A DNA stretch of 64,000 nt, taken from NCBI GenBank assembly GCA_017620015.1, contig JAFZRE010000019.1, positions 25,360 to 89,359 on the forward strand. Direction: 5' to 3'. A program made the translations under genes and the position numbers. This DNA is from Bacteroidales bacterium (lineage in GTDB: Bacteria > Bacteroidota > Bacteroidia > Bacteroidales > ML635J-15). Below the pieces are notes generated by a model. The model had not been told where the DNA came from. It was given only the letters and a program-made list of their open reading frames with translations, and did not search any database. Below, in pieces: positions 23,837-32,536 of this stretch; within the stretch, counting starts at the first letter, position 1, and each line of letters starts with the position of its first letter.

Positions 23837-24233
23837 GTCACTCGAAGGTGGTGGCAAACACATATTTGCGCCCTGCAGCATTGGCGGTACTAGGGCTATA
23901 ATGCTGATAGACACAGGCTGTTCAAACACCGTATTCGACTGTAGTTCAGAACTTTTCTCCGATGTTCGTCTGCACGAACTCAAGGGAACGAATAAGAATT
24001 ATAGCCTCAATGCCTCAATCGACGATGTGAAAGTCGGGAAAATAAAGCAGTTCGCAATAGGTAAGTTCACAACCGACATCAACCGAGCCGTATTCATCAG
24101 CCTCGAACAAATAAACACGCTCTACGAAACCATGATTGGCTGTAAGATAGTCGGGATATTAGGTAGCGATTTCCTGAAGAAATATAAGGCAGTTATAGAC
24201 TTTGGTGCAGGAAAGCTGACGTTGAAGGAATAA
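23787..24233 (+). CDS. Single-domain retropepsin-like aspartyl protease
   Basis: 148 residues. One catalytic motif, MLIDTGCSNTVFD, and the matching end GILGSDFLKKYKAVIDFGAG, as in retropepsin-like Asp proteases that work as dimers. There is no signal peptide, so it is probably cytoplasmic. It starts inside the antiporter gene, 50 bases before its stop, after AGGAAA. Distinct from the two-lobed exported enzyme at 10579. Confidence 0.75.
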   Translation: MKQPKQQNQYTTRITIKSLEGGGKHIFAPCSIGGTRAIMLIDTGCSNTVFDCSSELFSDVRLHELKGTNKNYSLNASIDDVKVGKIKQFAIGKFTTDINRAVFISLEQINTLYETMIGCKIVGILGSDFLKKYKAVIDFGAGKLTLKE

Positions 24234-24237
24234 CAAG

Positions 24238-24741
24238 CTATTGCCTTGATTCCGACTCTCCCTTTTGCGGCTTGCACAAATTGTATATAATTTTGTTTAT
24301 CTCGCGAGTAGGGTCGTTGTCAGGCCAAGCCATATATCCGCCCGACCAAATCAGGTCCTTGCCGAACTTTACATCCATCGACCAGCTGTCGCCATCGAAG
24401 ACATCACGATTCGTATAGCTGCTTTCCCAGTTCTGCACCTTAGCCTTGACAAGCATCTCCCCTATCTCCACCAAAGTTTCGCGAGGCACGTCGCTTACCG
24501 AATATACATCGCACGTGTCGATAATGAAATTGCAGTCGCGCATTGTTGCCGTCACAACGCTGTCCTTGTACTCAATTTCATATTCACGCGACATTCCCGA
24601 ATAGCCATTGTGTACTCTATAATGGTAATATGTGAACTCGTTGGCATTCAATTTATTTTTATCACCACTAAAATAAAAGCAACTGCATAGAAGCAAAATT
24701 ACAGTTGCCGCCAAAATACCGATAAGGAAACTCTTTTTCAT
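24238..24741 (-). CDS. Lipoprotein of unknown function
   Basis: 167 residues from the ATG at 24741: MKKSFLIGILAATVILLLCS then Cys. The -7 box at 24768-24775 rules out the long frame to 24861; an ATG at 24753 is also possible. The mature part is polar with YHYRVHNGYSGM, SWSMDVKFGKDLIWSGGYMA and NKIIYNLCKP. No family recognised. Its 3' end meets the protease gene head-on four bases apart. Confidence 0.6.
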   Translation of the reverse strand: MKKSFLIGILAATVILLLCSCFYFSGDKNKLNANEFTYYHYRVHNGYSGMSREYEIEYKDSVVTATMRDCNFIIDTCDVYSVSDVPRETLVEIGEMLVKAKVQNWESSYTNRDVFDGDSWSMDVKFGKDLIWSGGYMAWPDNDPTREINKIIYNLCKPQKGESESRQ

Positions 24742-24767
24742 GTCTTTGAACATTTGAACATCCTTCA

Positions 24768-24775
24768 CAAAGATA
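24768..24775 (-). promoter_or_regulatory. -7 promoter box of the lipoprotein gene
   Basis: TATCTTTG on the minus strand. Back to back with the lpxD promoter, 75 bp apart. Confidence 0.55.
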
Positions 24776-24849
24776 ATCATTTTAAACGATAGAGCAATCA
24801 CAAATAATTGCGGACCGAACAAAATTATTGCCACCCCGATATTTTTTGC

Positions 24850-24857
24850 TAACTTTG
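24850..24857 (+). promoter_or_regulatory. -7 promoter box of lpxD
   Basis: TAACTTTG, an exact TAnnTTTG match, 28 bp before the lpxD ATG. Confidence 0.55.
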
Positions 24858-24885
24858 CCATTCTTATATTGTAACTGTTGAAACA

Positions 24886-25926
24886 ATGGAATATTCAGCA
24901 AAGGAAATTGCCGATATGCTAGGCGGCAAAGTAGAAGGCGACGGTTCGGTTATGATTTCGAAATTCGCAAGAATCGAGTACGGAGAACCGGGAGCCATTT
25001 CGTTTTTAGCAAACCCCAAGTATGAGCAATACATATATACAAGCAAGGCTTCGGCTGTGATTGTAAACAATAGCTTTGAGCCTCATGGAAATATTTCCGC
25101 CACCTTGATTCGCGTGCCTGATGCCTACAAGTCGGTTGCCGATTTGCTTCACATCTACGCCGTGAAATACACTCCCAAAGGTCGCGAGATGCGCAGCAAG
25201 GTTCATCGCACGGCAAAAGTCGGCAAAGGTTGCTACATAGGCGGCTTTGCCTACATCGACAAGGATGCCGTTCTGGGCGACAATGTTCAGGTGCATCCGC
25301 TATGCTATGTGGGCAAGAATGTGAAAATCGGCGACAATACAATATTATATCCTGGAGTAAAAATCTACTACGATTGCGAAATCGGAAAGAACTGCATAAT
25401 ACACTCCAACACTGTCATCGGTGCCGACGGCTTTGGTTTTGCGCCCAATCCAGACGGGGAGTTCGAGAAAATTGAGCAGATTGGAAATGTCGTCATCGAG
25501 GACAATGTGGAACTTGGTGCGCTTGTTACCATCGACCGTGCAATTGCTGGTTCCACCATAATCCGCCGTGGCGTAAAGCTCGACGACCACAACCATGTGG
25601 CTCACAATGTTGAGATTGGCAAGAATACCGTCATGGCAGCCCAGGGCGGAATCGCCGGCTCGGCAAAAATCGGCGAAAACTGTATGTTCGGCGGTCAGGT
25701 GGGAATAGGTCCGCACTCCAACATTGCCAACCGCACCAAGATGCAGGCCAAGGCAGGTATCGCTGGCACTGTGAAGGAAGAAAACACCGCCCTGATGGGT
25801 GCGCCAGCTATGGATGCCCGCAAGTATCAGCGTCTGTATGTGCGTTTCAAGCAACTCGACGATATGGCAAAGAAGATTGACCAGTTAGAAAAGCAGATTG
25901 AAGAGTTGAAAAAGAAGGGAGAATAG
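24886..25926 (+). CDS. lpxD: UDP-3-O-acylglucosamine N-acyltransferase
   Basis: 346 residues, full length. N-terminal uridine-binding domain (about 1-100), then left-handed beta-helix hexapeptide repeats (about 105-300) with the catalytic His in KLDDHNHVAHNVEIGKN, and a C-terminal coiled coil (QLEKQIEELKKKG). It adds the N-linked acyl chain in lipid A synthesis. Usually grouped with other lpx genes; here it stands alone, as sometimes in Bacteroidales. Confidence 0.95.
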   Translation: MEYSAKEIADMLGGKVEGDGSVMISKFARIEYGEPGAISFLANPKYEQYIYTSKASAVIVNNSFEPHGNISATLIRVPDAYKSVADLLHIYAVKYTPKGREMRSKVHRTAKVGKGCYIGGFAYIDKDAVLGDNVQVHPLCYVGKNVKIGDNTILYPGVKIYYDCEIGKNCIIHSNTVIGADGFGFAPNPDGEFEKIEQIGNVVIEDNVELGALVTIDRAIAGSTIIRRGVKLDDHNHVAHNVEIGKNTVMAAQGGIAGSAKIGENCMFGGQVGIGPHSNIANRTKMQAKAGIAGTVKEENTALMGAPAMDARKYQRLYVRFKQLDDMAKKIDQLEKQIEELKKKGE

Positions 25927-25934
25927 AAACATTC

Positions 25935-25950
25935 GGCGGTTGTGACCGCC
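25935..25950. repeat. GGCGGT palindrome upstream of the DUF1016 gene
   Basis: GGCGGT and ACCGCC form a perfect hairpin around TGTG. Same family as the two palindromes inside the following gene. Confidence 0.6.
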
Positions 25951-25971
25951 AAATTATAAGTTACTGAGAAT

Positions 25972-27171
25972 ATGGAAGAAAACAATTCAATCATATCACT
26001 TTTGCAAGCGGTTGAAGCCATAAAGACAGCCATTCTGCAAGGTCAGTACGAAGCAGCAAAAGATGTAAATCGTGTACAACTTGCAGTGTATTTTTCCATT
26101 GGCAGGTATCTGTCGAAAAATACTAGAAGGCTTCCATACGGAGCAGGCGCATTGAAAGCAATTAGTGAACAGTTGCGAAAGGAATTGCCAGGTTTGAGAG
26201 GATATTCGGAAACACAACTTCGAGATACAAGAAGATTTTACGAAGCATGGATTGCGCTGGATAGAACAGATAATTTAGAAAACGAAGATTCAGCGGTTGC
26301 AACCGTTGAATCTTGTAGAAAACAATCAGCGGTCGCAACCGCTGAATCTCAAAATACTGACAATAAGATAGATATATACCACACAATAACAATTCCTAAT
26401 ATAGCAGAATTCCCTGTTGAAGATTTTTTTAAGATGCCGTTTACTCATCATTCGCGGCTTATATCATTATGCAAGAATATTGATGCTCGATATTATTACA
26501 TCCATCGTACAGCAGAGGAACATTTGTCGGTTGAAGCACTAGAGAAACTCATAAAACAGCAAGCCTACGAAAACAGGGAAAATCTTCCGAACAACTTTGT
26601 AAAAACAATATCAAATTCATCAGAAGCACGCAAAGCGGTTTTGATGTTCAAGGATTCCTACTTGCTTAACTTTATCAATGTTGAAGAAATAGGGGAACGC
26701 GACAAGCAAGATGTTGACGAACGGGTTGTAGAACAAAAGATTGTGCATAACATCAAGAATTTTATAATGACTTTTGGACGGGACTTTTCCTTTATTGGCA
26801 ATCAGTACCACCTTGAAGTATATGGCGTTGAGTTTTTCCCCGACCTGCTATTCTTTAATCGAGAACTAAACGCATTAGTCGTTATTGAACTAAAAACCGA
26901 TGAATTCAAACCGTCATATCTCGGTCAATTGACAACCTATTTGCGTATCCTTGACGACCATGTAAAGAAACCTCACGAAAATCCATCCATTGGAATAGTT
27001 CTTTGTAAATCAGCAAATAAGGAATTCGTTGAATATGTCATTCAAGACTACCAAAAGCCTATGGGCGTTGCAACCTACAAAACCGCTGATGATATGCCTG
27101 AAAATTTTCGCAAGGCATTGCCTGATATTGATGCATTGAAGAGTATTTTGGCTGGAGAAAAGGAAATTTAA
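25972..27171 (+). CDS. DUF1016 (YhcG-type) PDDEXK nuclease family protein
   Basis: 399 residues. N-terminal DUF1016 helical domain (about 5-95: YFSIGRYLSKNTRRLPYGAG, then LPGLRGYSETQLRDTRRFYE), a low-complexity joint (about 104-125), and the C-terminal nuclease domain (about 225-390) with EVYGVEFFPDLLFFNRELN and VVIELKTDEFKP, i.e. D followed by ExK. Members are often found with restriction or defence genes, but here it is alone beside mfd. Two palindromic repeats inside the joint encode SAVATVES and SAVATAES without breaking the frame. Confidence 0.85.
   Translation: MEENNSIISLLQAVEAIKTAILQGQYEAAKDVNRVQLAVYFSIGRYLSKNTRRLPYGAGALKAISEQLRKELPGLRGYSETQLRDTRRFYEAWIALDRTDNLENEDSAVATVESCRKQSAVATAESQNTDNKIDIYHTITIPNIAEFPVEDFFKMPFTHHSRLISLCKNIDARYYYIHRTAEEHLSVEALEKLIKQQAYENRENLPNNFVKTISNSSEARKAVLMFKDSYLLNFINVEEIGERDKQDVDERVVEQKIVHNIKNFIMTFGRDFSFIGNQYHLEVYGVEFFPDLLFFNRELNALVVIELKTDEFKPSYLGQLTTYLRILDDHVKKPHENPSIGIVLCKSANKEFVEYVIQDYQKPMGVATYKTADDMPENFRKALPDIDALKSILAGEKEI
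26287..26348. repeat. Two palindromic repeats inserted in frame in the DUF1016 gene
   Basis: 26287-26312 (GATTCAGCGGTTGCAACCGT and six more bases) and 26324-26348 are near-perfect 25-26 bp palindromes. They encode near-identical peptides in the joint between the two domains. Confidence 0.8.
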
Positions 27172-27183
27172 CCAAATGAATCA

Positions 27184-30100
27184 ATGAACACTCTCCTCTC
27201 ACGCATATCGCAAAATCCCAACTTCGACAAGCTGACTGGCCTGCTGGCAAGCGGTGGACAGGCAAAGGTGCAGCTTAGCGGTCTTGCTGGTTCGGCAAAG
27301 TCGTTTGCCGTGGCTGCCGCGTTTGCCGATATGGGCACAACCTTCTGCCTTGTGCTTCCCGACAAGGAAAGTGCTTCGTACTCGTACGACGACCTTGTTG
27401 GAATACTCGGCGAAGAGTCGGTAATGTTCTACCCCAGTGCCTTCAAGCGTTCCATCGAGTACATGAAGGAGAACAAGTCGAACATTGTGATGCAGACCGA
27501 GGTGCTGTCGAGACTTAACGCCACACGCAAAGGATTCGTCATAGTCACATATCCTGAGGCGGTGATGGAAAAAGTGATCCGCACCCGCGAACTTACTCGC
27601 AATACCTTCAATGTGGCTGTCGGCGACGAATTGTCGATGGAAAAGCTTATCGATGTGCTCAACGACTGGAATTTCAGTCGCGACGACTTTGTGTTCGAAC
27701 CTGGCAGTTTTGCTGTGCGCGGAAGCCTTATCGATGTGTTCTCGTATGGTGCCGAAAAGCCATATCGTATCGATTTCGACGACGACAAGGTTGAGAAAAT
27801 CCGTGAGTTCGACCCCGAAACACAAGGCTCTACCGAAAAACTGCGCAAAGTGCGTATCATTCCCAACATCTACGACAAGCAGACCGTGGAGGACAGAATT
27901 TCGATTTTCGAATTTATAAATCGTGATTTTGTGCTATGGATGGATTCTCCCGACTATGTAATCGACAGTATAGAAAAGAATTACAAGCTTGCCGAGACTC
28001 GCTACAGTGAAATTTCGGAAAAAGAAATCCTCGACGAGGATACCTATATAATAAATCCGCAGTCGAATCTTATCGGCAAGGAGCAGTTTTTAGCAGAGGC
28101 AAATGCGCGTGCCATCGTGGAGATGTCATCGCGGTCGTTTTTTGATGCTACTGACGAGATACATTTTTCCACCGAGCCTCAGCCTGCTTTCAGCAAGCAG
28201 TTCGACCTGCTCATTTCCAACCTAAAGCAAAATTCAGAAAACGGTTTTACAACTTATATCTTCAGCAACAACGACAAGCAGTTGCAGCGTCTGCGCGACA
28301 TTTTTGCAGACAAGGGTGAAAATCCCGACTTCGTTGGCGTGAATGCCTCGTTGCACGAGGGCTTTGTCGATAGCGACACCCGCACCTGCGTATATACCGA
28401 CCATCAGATTTTCGAGCGCTACCACCGATATTCCACCAAGAGTATTTCGAAGGCAAACGCACTTACCTTACAGGAAATTAAGGAGTTGCATCCAGGCGAC
28501 TATATCGTTCACGTTGATAACGGAATCGGGCGTTTCGTGGGATTGCAGAAGATAAACCACAACGGGCGTATGCAGGAGGTTGTCACGCTGGCATACGGCG
28601 AAAACGATTTGCTCTATGTCAACATTCACTCTTTGCACCGAATTTCAAAATATCGCGACAAGGATGGTGAGCCGCCTGTGATACATCGTCTTGGTTCTGG
28701 ACACTGGAAACGCCTGAAGGAACGTACTAAGAAGAATATCAAGGATATAGCGCGTGATTTGATTTTGCTTTACGCAAAACGGCGCGAGCAGAAGGGTTTT
28801 GCATTTTCGCCCGACTCGTATATGCAGGTCGAGCTGGAATCATCGTTCATGTACGAGGATACGCCCGACCAGAGCAAGACCAACGAGCTGATAAAGGCCG
28901 ACATGGAATCGGAAGTGCCGATGGATAGGCTTATCTGTGGCGATGTGGGTTTTGGCAAGACCGAACTTGCAATCCGAGCGGCTTTCAAGGCCGTGGTCGA
29001 TGGAAAGCAGGTGGCGGTGCTTGTTCCGACAACGATTCTCGCCTTGCAGCACTACCAGACATTCTCGGAGCGACTGAAAAATCTTCCCGTGACGGTTTCC
29101 TACATCAGCCGTCTGAAGTCGGCGAAGGAAATCCGCGAGACACTTGCCGACCTAAAGTCAGGCAAGATAGATATTATTATAGGTACGCATAAACTTGTTG
29201 GCAAGTCGGTGGAATTTAAGGACTTGGGGTTGCTGGTTGTTGATGAGGAACAGAAGTTCGGCGTTTCGGTGAAGGAGAAAATCAAGCAGATGAAGGTCAA
29301 CATCGATACGCTAACGCTTACCGCTACGCCAATTCCGCGTACCCTGCAGTTTTCGCTTATGGGTGCCCGCGACTTGTCGGTGATAACAACGCCACCGCCC
29401 AACCGCCAGCCGATTGCAACCGAACTTCACGCCTTCAACAACGATGTTATCCGCGAAGCAATCTACTACGAAGTGGGGCGCAACGGACAGGTTTTCTTTG
29501 TCCACAACCGCATACAGAACATCTACGAGGTTCAGAACCAGATAGCTAAGATTTGTCCCGAGGTGAAAACCGTCGTTGCTCACGGACAGATGGACGGCGA
29601 GGAACTAGAGAAGATCATCCTCGACTTTATGCGTGGCGACTACGATGTGCTAATCAGTACCTCGATTGTCGAAAACGGAGTCGATATTCCAAACGCCAAT
29701 ACTATTATAATAAACAATGCTAATAATTTTGGACTCAGCGACTTGCATCAGCTTCGCGGACGCGTTGGGCGAAGCAACAGAAAGGCTTTCTGCTATCTGC
29801 TCACACCGCCGCTCGACCTGCTTACACCCGATGCACGACGTCGTCTGAAGGCAATCGAGGAGTTTTGCGAACTTGGCAGCGGAATAAACATCGCCTTGCA
29901 GGATTTGGACATTCGCGGTGCAGGAAATATCCTCGGAAGCGAGCAGTCGGGCTTCATTGCCGACATCGGTTTCGAAACCTACAACAAGATCCTCAACGAG
30001 GCCATCGACGAGTTGAAAGAGACTGAGTTCCACGATGTTTTCAAGGACGAGGAAGGCGAACATACGCCAGTGTTGCGCGACTGCTACATGGAAACCGACC

Positions 30101-30537
30101 TCGACCTGATGATTCCCGACTATTACATATCGAGCACCTCGGAGCGCATAAAATTGTACCGCCAGATGGACGAACTGAAGGACATGCAGGAGCTGGAAAA
30201 GTTCCGCGATATGCTTGTTGACCGTTTTGGCAAGATTCCCGACGAAACCGAGAAGATGTTCGACATGGTGAAGTTGCGCTGGATGGCAGTACGTCTTGGT
30301 TTCCAGAAGATTGCAATAAAGAATGGCGTTTTTCTTGGCTATTTCCCACAAGATCAGAAATCGGACTATTATTCGTCGAAGCTATTCATTTCCATTCTGC
30401 AGTTTGCCCAGAACAATCCCCGCAACCTCACCATCAAGCAGCACAACGACAGGCTGATAATGCGATTGGAAGGCATTAGCAGTCTTTCGCAGATTGTTGA
30501 TTTTGTGAAAAGAATGGAAGAAACAGTAATCCTGTAG
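27184..30537 (+). CDS. mfd: Transcription-repair coupling factor
   Basis: 1117 residues. N-terminal UvrB-like part; RNA polymerase-interacting CarD-like module around residue 435 (HPGDYIVHVDNGIGRFVGLQ); RecG-like translocase with Walker A GDVGFGKTEL (about 583-592), DEEQ box (about 686), TATPIPRTL, and QLRGRVGRS; and the C-terminal TRCF domain. It removes stalled RNA polymerase at lesions and recruits UvrA. Starts 13 bp after the DUF1016 gene, so may be co-transcribed with it. Confidence 0.97.
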   Translation: MNTLLSRISQNPNFDKLTGLLASGGQAKVQLSGLAGSAKSFAVAAAFADMGTTFCLVLPDKESASYSYDDLVGILGEESVMFYPSAFKRSIEYMKENKSNIVMQTEVLSRLNATRKGFVIVTYPEAVMEKVIRTRELTRNTFNVAVGDELSMEKLIDVLNDWNFSRDDFVFEPGSFAVRGSLIDVFSYGAEKPYRIDFDDDKVEKIREFDPETQGSTEKLRKVRIIPNIYDKQTVEDRISIFEFINRDFVLWMDSPDYVIDSIEKNYKLAETRYSEISEKEILDEDTYIINPQSNLIGKEQFLAEANARAIVEMSSRSFFDATDEIHFSTEPQPAFSKQFDLLISNLKQNSENGFTTYIFSNNDKQLQRLRDIFADKGENPDFVGVNASLHEGFVDSDTRTCVYTDHQIFERYHRYSTKSISKANALTLQEIKELHPGDYIVHVDNGIGRFVGLQKINHNGRMQEVVTLAYGENDLLYVNIHSLHRISKYRDKDGEPPVIHRLGSGHWKRLKERTKKNIKDIARDLILLYAKRREQKGFAFSPDSYMQVELESSFMYEDTPDQSKTNELIKADMESEVPMDRLICGDVGFGKTELAIRAAFKAVVDGKQVAVLVPTTILALQHYQTFSERLKNLPVTVSYISRLKSAKEIRETLADLKSGKIDIIIGTHKLVGKSVEFKDLGLLVVDEEQKFGVSVKEKIKQMKVNIDTLTLTATPIPRTLQFSLMGARDLSVITTPPPNRQPIATELHAFNNDVIREAIYYEVGRNGQVFFVHNRIQNIYEVQNQIAKICPEVKTVVAHGQMDGEELEKIILDFMRGDYDVLISTSIVENGVDIPNANTIIINNANNFGLSDLHQLRGRVGRSNRKAFCYLLTPPLDLLTPDARRRLKAIEEFCELGSGINIALQDLDIRGAGNILGSEQSGFIADIGFETYNKILNEAIDELKETEFHDVFKDEEGEHTPVLRDCYMETDLDLMIPDYYISSTSERIKLYRQMDELKDMQELEKFRDMLVDRFGKIPDETEKMFDMVKLRWMAVRLGFQKIAIKNGVFLGYFPQDQKSDYYSSKLFISILQFAQNNPRNLTIKQHNDRLIMRLEGISSLSQIVDFVKRMEETVIL

Positions 30538-30608
30538 CGACACAATGCTTTGTGTCGAATTCAAAATTCGATAATTTAATTTATTGGTGTCCAATAAATA
30601 CTCTATAT

Positions 30609-30807
30609 TGTCATTACTTGCTACGCTGCGTGCGCTAAAGGGTCCGAAAAGCAGAACGAACAGCAAAAGGAACGTTGCTTGTGAGTTCGCTTATCCAGAA
30701 CTTTCTCACGAAACGAAGTGAGTAATCTGTTTAACAGATTACGGACAGCAGTCTTCACAACGCTCCTCGTATCGTATCGCGTGTTACGACTAGCTTCCGA
30801 AATGACG
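30609..30807. mobile_element. MITE-like dispersed element, copy 2
   Basis: TGTCATT at the left and AATGACG at the right. It shares with 6830-6987 the TTCGCTTAT block, the ATTACGGA block and the block from CAGTCTTCACAACGCTCC to CGACTAGCTTCCGAAATGAC. It is about 40 bp longer in the middle, with extra hairpin sequence (AATCTGTTTAACAGATT). Confidence 0.6.
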
Positions 30808-30902
30808 AGCATTTTTTATTGGACACCATTGTAGTGCGAAGTGTACATCATTCCTTATCAAAATTTTGATTTTCCAGATTTGCCCACACCAATGTACAAA
30901 AA

Positions 30903-30928
30903 AAGAGGCTCGGAAATCCGAACCTCTT
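30903..30928 (-). terminator. Terminator of the lipoprotein gene at 30,951
   Basis: AAGAGG(C)TCGGA and TCCGA(A)CCTCTT form a stem around the loop, with a T-run on the minus strand side (AAAAAA before it on plus). Confidence 0.8.
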
Positions 30929-30950
30929 ATGCTAATAAATAGTGTTCAAA

Positions 30951-31760
30951 TTACTTTGCAGCTACTGGAGTAGTTTCGAAAGTCTTAACGTTACCAGTGA
31001 TAGTAACCTTTGTGCCTGCTGCAGAAGTAGTAACAGTACCCCTAGTTACATTCATAACATAAGTCTTACCATTGTAAACGGTAGCAATAACATCATTGTA
31101 ATCACCGTTAGCTTCGCAAGAAACGCTCTTGTACTGAGTAGCTTCTGCTGGGAAAGTGATAGCGCTAACGCTAGTAGCAGCGTAGTCAGCAGCTTCGAGG
31201 ATGTAAAGCTTTGCACCTTCGAGAGGCTTAATAACAGCCTGAACAGCCTTAGCATTTGAAGTCCACTGCAAGCCGTAAGTGTCAAGACCTGTACGGTTGT
31301 TACCTTCTCTTACCCATTCGAAAGTACCTTCGGTGAAAGCAGGAGCAACAACGTTTACAGTGTAAGCAACAGTAACCTGAGCATCCTTCTGGTTAGTAAC
31401 AACAGCTTCGTAAACAACCTTTGCAGCACCTTCTACGTCAGCCTTTGCCAAAGTTTCAGAGAGTTCAGCAGTGTATTCAGTCTTACCTTCGTAATCTTTA
31501 ACGTCATACTCTGCTGGAGTACCGAGAACTTCGTTGTTAGCATCGTAGCTGGTTCTTGTAAGGGTGATAGACTTAAGACCCTTTGCGTCATTAGCAGTCA
31601 AAGTAGCTTTTACATCAACTGATGCGTTAGCAAGATCAAATGTCATTTCGTTCATACCGTTAGCATCAAGAATAGAAGCAGTTGGTGCTTCTGGGTTACC
31701 ACAGCTGCAGAACATTGCAACAGCTGCAACCAAAATCATAACAATTTTAAAGTTTTTCAT
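30951..31760 (-). CDS. Abundant-type lipoprotein of unknown function
   Basis: 269 residues. Lipoprotein signal MKNFKIVMILVAAVAMFCS then Cys20. The mature protein is Ala/Val/Thr-rich and beta-structured (TFDLANASVDVKATLTANDA, VVYEAVVTNQKDAQVTVAYT), suggesting one or more Ig-like domains, followed by a domain ending TVTTSAAGTKVTITGNVKTF. Codons are strongly selected and uniform (GTT, GCA, AAC), hinting at high expression. No named family recognised. Own promoter (31820-31827) and terminator. Confidence 0.7.
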   Translation of the reverse strand: MKNFKIVMILVAAVAMFCSCGNPEAPTASILDANGMNEMTFDLANASVDVKATLTANDAKGLKSITLTRTSYDANNEVLGTPAEYDVKDYEGKTEYTAELSETLAKADVEGAAKVVYEAVVTNQKDAQVTVAYTVNVVAPAFTEGTFEWVREGNNRTGLDTYGLQWTSNAKAVQAVIKPLEGAKLYILEAADYAATSVSAITFPAEATQYKSVSCEANGDYNDVIATVYNGKTYVMNVTRGTVTTSAAGTKVTITGNVKTFETTPVAAK

Positions 31761-31819
31761 CGTTCTAAAATTTTTAGTTATACAATAATTAATTAAATTT
31801 TCAATTCATTTACAAGGCG

Positions 31820-31827
31820 CAAAGATA
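31820..31827 (-). promoter_or_regulatory. -7 promoter box of the lipoprotein gene
   Basis: TATCTTTG on the minus strand, 60 bp before the ATG. Confidence 0.6.
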
Positions 31828-31998
31828 TAGTTATTTTTTAATATGGTTCTCATTATTAACTTTTTTTTTTGAAAAATGTTGTCAAGCAGAATTTTTAAAG
31901 TTTACAACAAAGCAAAGCGAATGCATAGTAATTGCGTTATTATATATAGGTGTACGTTACTTTATCATTTCCACACACAACGTTCTTGTTAAATTTTA

Positions 31999-32006
31999 TA
32001 AATTTG
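31999..32006 (+). promoter_or_regulatory. -7 promoter box of the cupin gene
   Basis: TAAATTTG, an exact TAnnTTTG match, 64 bp before the chosen ATG at 32070. Confidence 0.5.
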
Positions 32007-32069
32007 CAGACCTATATATAATTGCACACGCCAAGATACATAAATTCTGAATATCAACAACATATACAA

Positions 32070-32522
32070 ATGACACCAGAAGAAATCATAAACAATCTCA
32101 ACTTGAAACCACACCCTGAAGGTGGCTATTACCGTCAGATTTATGGGAACGACGAGGCTGGACAAAAGAAAGTTTCCACTATTTACTATATGCTCCGCGA
32201 TGATGAATTTTCAGCATTCCACAGACTGCACGAAGTTGTTGAGATCTGGTATTACCATGCAGGAGAACCACTTGACATTTATGTAATTTCACCCGACGGC
32301 ACTTTGTCGGCACATCGTTTGTCGGCAAACGACGAAATGCAAGTAGTCATAGAACCAGAGTGCTGGTTTGCCGCAGAATTACCACACAAAAAGGGATTTT
32401 CGCTTGTGGGATGTGCCGTCGCACCTGCATTCACTTTCGATTGCTTCGAGCTAGCAAAAAAAGAAGATTTACAGCAAATGTACCCACAGCATAACAACCT
32501 GATTGCTAAATTGTGTAGGTAA
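32070..32522 (+). CDS. DUF985 cupin-domain protein
   Basis: 150 residues from MTPEEIINNLNLKPHPEGGY, the family start; an in-frame ATG 48 bases upstream is less likely. Cupin features: HPEGGYYRQIY, FHRLHEVVEIWYYHAGEPLD, and VGCAVAPAFTFDCFEL, with several His and Glu positioned as in a metal or ligand pocket. Members bind small molecules of unknown identity. Alone, divergent from the lipoprotein gene. Confidence 0.85.
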   Translation: MTPEEIINNLNLKPHPEGGYYRQIYGNDEAGQKKVSTIYYMLRDDEFSAFHRLHEVVEIWYYHAGEPLDIYVISPDGTLSAHRLSANDEMQVVIEPECWFAAELPHKKGFSLVGCAVAPAFTFDCFELAKKEDLQQMYPQHNNLIAKLCR

Positions 32523-32536
32523 AACTTTAAATACCA

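Noticed and set aside
26287..26348. Frameshift or pseudogene in the DUF1016 gene caused by the palindromes
   Set aside because: Both insertions keep the frame, and the N-terminal and nuclease domains are complete.
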